From assembly GCF_000226215.1 (NCBI RefSeq), contig NZ_AGFF01000007.1, positions 62,001 to 126,000 of the forward strand: DNA of 64,000 nt, written 5' to 3'. Origin of the DNA: Dietzia alimentaria 72 (GTDB taxonomy: Bacteria > Actinomycetota > Actinomycetes > Mycobacteriales > Mycobacteriaceae). Positions 59,370 to 64,000 of the stretch are shown in pieces (within the stretch, counting starts at the first letter, position 1; each line of letters starts with the position of its first letter). Position numbers and translations under genes: made by a program. The notes under the pieces are model-generated. The model searched no databases. It saw nothing but the letters and a program-made list of their open reading frames with translations, and was not told the origin of the DNA.

Positions 59370-59681
59370 GTGACGGTCGAGGCGGCGCTGGGGATCGCGT
59401 CTCTGGTGGTAGTCGTAGCGATGGCTGCAGCCGGAGCCGCCGCGGGGCTGACCCAGATCAGGTTGGTGGACGCCGCGCGGGAGACCGCCCGGGTCGCGTC
59501 GATGTCGGGCGCAGCGGAGGAGCTCGCCGCGGGGCGTGCGGCGGCACCTGGCGCGCTGGTGGAGGTCGATGCGGGCGTGGCGTCGGTGACCGCGGTGGTC
59601 GTGGCTCCCGCCGGGGGCCTACCGGGCGTCGAACTCACGGCCAGCGCGGTCGCACGTATCGAGCCGGGGATGACGGGATGA
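59370..59681 (+). CDS. TadE-like protein beside the island
   Basis: A 103-residue protein with an N-terminal membrane helix preceded by the TadE-type start (VTVEAALGIASLVVVVAMAAAG) and a short beta-rich C-terminus. Homologous by position to Rv3655c. GTG at 59370 is taken as start because its homologue begins at the same place; TTG at 59331 is an alternative that would begin at the island border. Its promoter may have been lost or replaced by island sequence. Confidence 0.75.
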   Translation: MTVEAALGIASLVVVVAMAAAGAAAGLTQIRLVDAARETARVASMSGAAEELAAGRAAAPGALVEVDAGVASVTAVVVAPAGGLPGVELTASAVARIEPGMTG

Positions 59682-60100
59682 CGAGAGGGGGGCCAGTGGC
59701 CACAGGTGGCGGGCAGGTAGTGGGGGCGTCGCCGCGTCGTCGATGCGAGTGGCGTCGGAGGATCGACGATGACAGCGGCGCCATGACCGTCACCACTGCG
59801 TTCGCCGTGGCGGCGGTCCTGGCCCTCACGCTGGCTGTGCTTCTGATCGCGCGGGTCGCTGTGGCCGGGCACGCCGCTAGATCGGCAGCGGACCTGGCCG
59901 CGTTGGCGGGGGCGCACGCCGTCCGGGAAGTCGGGGAGGCGTGTGGTACGGCGGCGGGGGTCGCCTCTGCCAACGGCGCGGCAATGGCAGTCTGCACGAT
60001 CGACGGCGACGACGTGGTGGTGCGCACCGAGGTGGGCGTAAACCTCGGGCCCTTGGGCTCCCGGTCGGCGTCGGCGGTGGCGCGGGCCGGGCCGGTCTGA
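59678..60100 (+). CDS. Helicase/secretion-neighbourhood TadE-like protein
   Basis: A 140-residue protein (Rv3654c type). A basic N-terminus, then one helix (AVAAVLALTLAVLLIARVAVAG) followed by HAARSAADLAALAGAHAV, the family signature of this TadE-like group, and two cysteines. It overlaps the tadE-like gene (ATGA). In M. tuberculosis this protein has been reported to be released into macrophages. It converges with the helicase gene. Confidence 0.85.
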   Translation: MTRGGPVATGGGQVVGASPRRRCEWRRRIDDDSGAMTVTTAFAVAAVLALTLAVLLIARVAVAGHAARSAADLAALAGAHAVREVGEACGTAAGVASANGAAMAVCTIDGDDVVVRTEVGVNLGPLGSRSASAVARAGPV

Positions 60101-60128
60101 CCGGGACGTATCCGGCGGACCGCTCGGC

Positions 60129-62465
60129 TCAGGCGGCCGGGGAGTCCCGAAGTTGCCCCACCACCTCGGTGAGCAGCGCAACCGCCCCCGGTTTGGACAA
60201 CGGGTCGTTGCCGTTGCCGCACTTGGGGGACTGGATGCACGACGGGCATCCGGATTCGCATTCGCACGATCGGATCGCGTCCAGAGTCGCCCGGAGCCAC
60301 GGCAGAGCCCGCCGGAAGCCGCGTTCGGCGAACCCGGCGCCGCCCGCGTAACCGTCGTAGACAAAGACTGTGGGCAGGCCGGTATCGGCGTGCAGCGCGG
60401 TGGACACCCCGCCGATGTCCCAGCGATCGCAGGTCGCGACCAGTGGCAGCAGCCCGATCGCGGCGTGCTCGGCGGCGTGAAGCGCGCCGGGCCAGTCGGC
60501 TTCCTCGAGACCGGCCACCCTCAACAGCTGTGGGGTAAGGGTATAGACCACGGCGCGCGTGGCCAACGTGGTGGGAGGCAGGTCCAGCGGAGGCACGTCC
60601 AGGATCTCGCCGCCGCGCAGCCGCCGCTGGTAACCGGTCACCCGGGTGGTCACCTCGACCTCCGCGAACGACAGTGTGACCGGCCCGGCGGGAACTGACT
60701 CCAGGCTCTCGATCAGATCGATCGTCACCTGCTCTCGCGCCGAGGTGGTCCACTCCGGCGTCTCCGGATGGCACAGCGCCAGACCCTCCTCCAGATCCAG
60801 CTCGTCGACCACAAACGACTCGCCCTGATGCAGATACAGCGCACCGGGATGGACCTGGGAGCGGGCCCGGACGGAATCGATCGTGCCGAGCATCCGACCG
60901 TCGACCGCGTCCACGATCACGACCTCCGCCCCGCCGGCACCGCGGATGTCCACCTCGGCATGAGGTGTGTGGTCGTCCGCCGCGGGATACCAGCCCGCCG
61001 GCCGGCGCCTGACCAGCCCGTCGTCGTCGAGCTTCTCCAACACGGCGGTGGCGCCCCACTCGGCGGCCTCCGCGTGCGACATCGGGCGTTCGCTCACCGC
61101 GCACCGCAACTGGCCCGCCAGCAGGATCGGGTTACGTGGATCGGTGACGGTGGCCTCCACGGGCCGGCCGAGCAGTGCCTCCGGGTGGTGGACGAGATAG
61201 GTGTCCAGCGGGTCGTCGCGCGCGACCAGCATCACGAGCGCGCCCTGCCCGCGGCGACCAGCGCGGCCGGCCTGCTGCCAGAACGAGGCAATGGTTCCCG
61301 GGAAACCGGCGCTGACCACCGCATCGAGGCCGGAGATGTCCACGCCCAACTCCAGCGCGGACGTGGAGGCCACGCCCACGAGCGCGCCCTCCGCCAGGCC
61401 CCGCTCCAGACGACGCCGATCCTCCGCCAGATACCCCGCGCGGTACGCGGCGATCTTTCCCGCGAGCTCCCTGCCGCGAGAACCGTGATCCGACATCAGC
61501 TGCTCGCGGGCCCGGAGCGCGGTGGACTCGGCGCCCGCCCGCGACCGTACGAACGTCAACGTGCGCGCACCCTCCGCCACGAGCGAGGCCATGAGCCCTG
61601 AGGCCTCCACCGGGGCCGGCCTGCGCACCGGCGCACCGTTCTCGCCGGTCAGGCCGTCCATCAACGGCGGCTCCCACAGGGCAACTGTCCGACCGCCCTG
61701 TGGTGAGGCGTCGTCGGTGACCTCCACACACTCCCGCCCTACGAGCGTGGTCGCCGCGGCGCCGGCGTCGGAGGTCGTGGCGGACGCCAGGACGAACGTG
61801 GGTGAGGCGCCCATCGCCCGGGCCAGGCGGTCGAGCCGGCGCAGGACCAGGGCGACGTTGGAGCCGAACACACCCCGGTAGGAGTGGCATTCGTCGACGA
61901 CGACAAAGCGGAGCCCCCGCAGGAGCCGCGTCCATTGACGGGACCGTCCGAGCAGGGACAGGTGGAGCATGTCCGGGTTGGTGACGATCCACCGCGAGTT
62001 CTCCCGGATCCACCTCCGGGCATCGGTGGGCGTGTCGCCGTCGTAGGACGCGGGGGCCACGTGGGCGAGCTCCGGAACCGCGTCGACCAGCGAGACGACG
62101 GACGACAGCTGGTCCTGTCCGAGCGCCTTGGTGGGTGACAGGTACAGCACGCACCCGTTGCGATCCTCGGCGAGTGCACTGAGCGCGGGCAGCTGATAGC
62201 CGAGGGACTTGCCCGACGCGGTGCCGGTGGCCACCACCACATGGCGCCCGGCGTGCGCGTGCTCGGCGGTTGCTACCTGGTGAGCCCAGGGGCGGTCCAC
62301 TCCACGGTCGCGGAGTTCGCTGACCAGGCCGGGGAGAGACCAGGCCGGCCACTCGGAATAGCGGGCGTCGCGGGCCGGCAGATCCACGGCGTGAGTGAGC
62401 GGGGACGCCCCGGCGGGAAGCTGGGAGAGCAGGTGCCCCAGGAGTTCGCGCCCGAAAGTTGTCAC
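60129..62465 (-). CDS. MrfA-type DEAD/DEAH-box helicase with DUF1998
   Basis: A 778-residue superfamily 2 helicase (Rv3649 type). Walker [24 protein letters not shown] in [11 protein letters not shown], and [16 protein letters not shown] in the second RecA domain. The C-terminal DUF1998 region has four Cys ([19 protein letters not shown]), a zinc site as in MrfA (YprA). MrfA works in mitomycin and crosslink repair with MrfB. Here no mrfB neighbour is seen. GTG start. Confidence 0.92.
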   Translation of the reverse strand: MTTFGRELLGHLLSQLPAGASPLTHAVDLPARDARYSEWPAWSLPGLVSELRDRGVDRPWAHQVATAEHAHAGRHVVVATGTASGKSLGYQLPALSALAEDRNGCVLYLSPTKALGQDQLSSVVSLVDAVPELAHVAPASYDGDTPTDARRWIRENSRWIVTNPDMLHLSLLGRSRQWTRLLRGLRFVVVDECHSYRGVFGSNVALVLRRLDRLARAMGASPTFVLASATTSDAGAAATTLVGRECVEVTDDASPQGGRTVALWEPPLMDGLTGENGAPVRRPAPVEASGLMASLVAEGARTLTFVRSRAGAESTALRAREQLMSDHGSRGRELAGKIAAYRAGYLAEDRRRLERGLAEGALVGVASTSALELGVDISGLDAVVSAGFPGTIASFWQQAGRAGRRGQGALVMLVARDDPLDTYLVHHPEALLGRPVEATVTDPRNPILLAGQLRCAVSERPMSHAEAAEWGATAVLEKLDDDGLVRRRPAGWYPAADDHTPHAEVDIRGAGGAEVVIVDAVDGRMLGTIDSVRARSQVHPGALYLHQGESFVVDELDLEEGLALCHPETPEWTTSAREQVTIDLIESLESVPAGPVTLSFAEVEVTTRVTGYQRRLRGGEILDVPPLDLPPTTLATRAVVYTLTPQLLRVAGLEEADWPGALHAAEHAAIGLLPLVATCDRWDIGGVSTALHADTGLPTVFVYDGYAGGAGFAERGFRRALPWLRATLDAIRSCECESGCPSCIQSPKCGNGNDPLSKPGAVALLTEVVGQLRDSPAA

Positions 62466-62689
62466 CCCTCGACCGTAGAGGTGCGGCCACGGCGGGGGGC
62501 GCCAGAGGGTGGTTCAGGGGCGGTCGGGACCGACCTACGTTGATCGGTTCTCCTACCGCGGTCCTCATGATCTACTGGAGGCGGTTGCCACCATCGTCCG
62601 CGGTTTACTCCTCGGACGGGGCGGTGACCCGACCCGCGTGGCCAACCCGCGAGTCGCACCTGCAGTACGGAAAAGGATCGAATCTAAAC

Positions 62690-62893
62690 ATGGCACAGGG
62701 CACCGTCAAGTGGTTCAACGCGGAAAAGGGCTACGGGTTCATCGCCCCCGAGGACGGTTCCGCCGACCTCTTCGTCCACTACTCATCCATCTCCGGTAGC
62801 GGCTTCAAGTCGCTCGAGGAGAACCAGCGCGTCGAGTTCGAGGTCGGCGAGGGGCAGAAGGGTCCGCAGGCGCAGGACGTCCGCGCAATCTGA
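62690..62893 (+). CDS. cspA: Cold-shock protein CspA-like
   Basis: A 67-residue cold-shock domain: [17 protein letters not shown] (RNP-1) and DLFVHYSSI (RNP-2), a single OB fold that binds single-stranded nucleic acid. The leader is long: a TACGTT -10 candidate at 62536-62541 would give an mRNA leader of about 140 nt, as is usual for csp genes. A Rho-independent terminator follows. Confidence 0.95.
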   Translation: MAQGTVKWFNAEKGYGFIAPEDGSADLFVHYSSISGSGFKSLEENQRVEFEVGEGQKGPQAQDVRAI

Positions 62894-62910
62894 CCTAATC
62901 GGTCGACCCC

Positions 62911-62948
62911 GACGAGGCCCCCACCGCGATCGCGGTGGGGGCCTCGTC
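62911..62948 (+). terminator. Terminator after cspA
   Basis: A perfect 38-base palindrome (19-bp arms around GATC; effective 17-bp stem with a 4-base loop) begins with GACGAGGCCCCCACCGC and is followed by TTCT. Confidence 0.85.
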
Positions 62949-62980
62949 TTCTGTCGGAGGTCGACCGTAGGCTCTGACCC

Positions 62981-63568
62981 GTGACCCAGCTGTCGTTCTT
63001 CGCCGCGGACGACCATGTCCCCGAGCCCTCCGACCTGGAAGGGGCGCTGGCCGCCCGCGGTCAGTCGACCCTGGCGGGCGACGTCGCCCAGATCTCCGTC
63101 GCGCTCGACTCCGCATGGAGAGCAGACGTCGTGGAAACCCTGCTCTCCGAGGCCGGACTCGACCCCGTGCGTTCGGATGCGGGCCCCGACGGCCGCTGCA
63201 CGGTCTCCACCATCAGGACACCGCTCCTGGCCCCCGTGGTGCGGCGTTGGCGACGCGGCGCGGTCTCGACAGTCCCGCACGGGTGGACGCCGTCGGCCGG
63301 CGCGCTGCGGGTCTGGTTCCTCACCGCCGGCGTGATCGCGCCCGGCGGGGCGGTGGAACTCGGTATCGACGCCGGGATGGAGCATCACGCTCCCCGGCGG
63401 GCCGCGCTTGCCGAGGCGCTGGAACGCGTCGGGATCCGGTCCACCTATGTCGGCTCGAAGGGCGGAGGGCCGCTGTTGCGCCTGGGTACGGCTCGCGCGC
63501 GTACCCGATTGGCGCAGAATCTGGGGGCGCCGCCCGCCGGGGTGCCGCCGGCGCAGTGGCCGGGGTAG
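62981..63568 (+). CDS. Conserved hypothetical, Rv3647c type
   Basis: A 195-residue actinobacterial protein of unknown function. Conserved-looking stretches are VVRRWRRGAVSTVPHGWTPS, ALRVWFLTAGVIA, and the tail DAGMEHHAPRRAALAEALERVG. Possibly related to the helical region of DNA-recombination proteins, but I see no motif that proves it. TAGGCT ends 7 nt before the GTG (leaderless). By position it is the partner of cspA in mycobacteria. Confidence 0.78.
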   Translation: MTQLSFFAADDHVPEPSDLEGALAARGQSTLAGDVAQISVALDSAWRADVVETLLSEAGLDPVRSDAGPDGRCTVSTIRTPLLAPVVRRWRRGAVSTVPHGWTPSAGALRVWFLTAGVIAPGGAVELGIDAGMEHHAPRRAALAEALERVGIRSTYVGSKGGGPLLRLGTARARTRLAQNLGAPPAGVPPAQWPG

Positions 63569-63578
63569 TTTCGAGCAC

Positions 63579-64000
63579 ATGTGCATGCTCGTCGTGGCCC
63601 GTCGGGTCCACCCCAGGTACCCGTTGATCGTGGTGGCCAACCGGGACGAGGTGCTCGATCGGCCCACGGAGCCCCTGCACGAGTGGGCCGCGGGCGCCGC
63701 GGAGTCCGTGGGTGAGGCCCAGTCTGAACCGATCATCGCCGGACGCGACGTCACCGCCGGCGGAACCTGGCTGGCGCTCGCGGCGGGCGCAAGGTTCGCC
63801 GCCGTCACCAATGTGCGTGAGGTCGGGCCGGTGCAGCCCGCACCTGCCTCGCGCGGCGCACTGCCCGTAGACGCGCTTACCGGACCGGTCCCCGTCACCG
63901 AGTTCGCCCGCCACGTCGTCGACGACCTCGACGGCTACGGGCCCGTCAACCTCCTGGCCGGAGATCTCGACGAGATGTGGTGGGCCTCGAACCGTTCCAG
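63579..64000 (+). CDS. NRDE (TANGO2-like) protein, N-terminal part
   Basis: The first 140 residues run off the window edge. Begins MCMLVVARRVHPRYPLIVVA, followed by NRDE(V), then AGRDVTAGGTWLALAAGARFAAVTNVRE, the hallmarks of the NRDE/TANGO2 family, an Ntn-hydrolase-like fold with Cys2 as possible nucleophile. Function in bacteria is unknown. TAGTTT ends 7 nt before the ATG (leaderless). Confidence 0.9.
   Translation, partial: MCMLVVARRVHPRYPLIVVANRDEVLDRPTEPLHEWAAGAAESVGEAQSEPIIAGRDVTAGGTWLALAAGARFAAVTNVREVGPVQPAPASRGALPVDALTGPVPVTEFARHVVDDLDGYGPVNLLAGDLDEMWWASNRS

Noticed and set aside
1-64000. CRISPR arrays, rRNA genes, replication origin
   Set aside because: No regularly spaced repeats, rRNA sequence or DnaA-box cluster was seen.

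Overview
The window reads as chromosome of a high-GC actinobacterium of the order Mycobacteriales. Protein content and gene order point to Dietzia or a close relative; this is inference from gene content, not a database match. Supporting signs are the biotin operon with a BioQ-type repressor, a WhiB protein, an F420-dependent LLM-class oxidoreductase, and a long block whose order mirrors the M. tuberculosis Rv3683-Rv3647c region as I know it (metallophosphoesterase, ponA2, whiB4, two ArsA-like ATPases, DUF4177, RidA, MBL hydrolase, crp, nth, TlpA, NUDIX, marP, epoxide-hydrolase-like, holin-like, acs, HAD, ssd, tadA, tadE-like, helicase, cspA).

Layout. 1-4377: biotin genes bioB-bioA-bioF(-bioD) on the minus strand, divergent from bioQ, with three BioQ-like operators between. 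4378-7781: two secreted CAP-domain proteins and an MFS exporter. 7916-14722: baeRF-type protein, SurA-like lipoprotein, unknown secreted protein, universal stress protein, furA-katA. 14836-18585: CHK-type kinase, LLM oxidoreductase, then mgtE at the end of a complete mrpA(B)CDEFG antiporter operon (to 24431). 24620-28378: heptad-repeat membrane protein, acyl-CoA oxidase-like enzyme, tRNA-Pro(CGG). 28430-49589: the conserved cell-envelope, redox and DNA-repair block described above. 59370-64000: tadE-like genes, MrfA-type helicase, cspA, a conserved hypothetical and the start of an NRDE protein.

Between about 50147 and 59330 the tad locus is interrupted by an island of roughly 9 kb, with visibly lower GC and different codon use in its right half. 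tadA is cut just before its Walker A region and also carries an in-frame stop; the tadB, tadC and pilin genes are absent; tadE-like genes survive on the far side. The island holds a HTH regulator, an intact Eco29kI-like restriction-modification pair, a KfrA-like protein with a 151-residue unknown partner, a decayed second Eco29kI-like R-M pair on the opposite strand, a decayed copy of the 151-residue protein, a solitary Eco29kI-like nuclease with a duplicated coiled-coil segment, an FRG-DUF262 gene pair, and a frameshifted serine recombinase at the right edge. It looks like a defence island built in layers. The FRG-DUF262 pair and the solitary coiled-coil nuclease are the best candidates for undescribed defence functions.

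Many genes share a TANNNT hexamer 6 to 8 nt before the start codon with no Shine-Dalgarno, the signature of leaderless transcripts; I used it to choose several starts. Long perfect hairpins, two of which share a core, sit between convergent genes.
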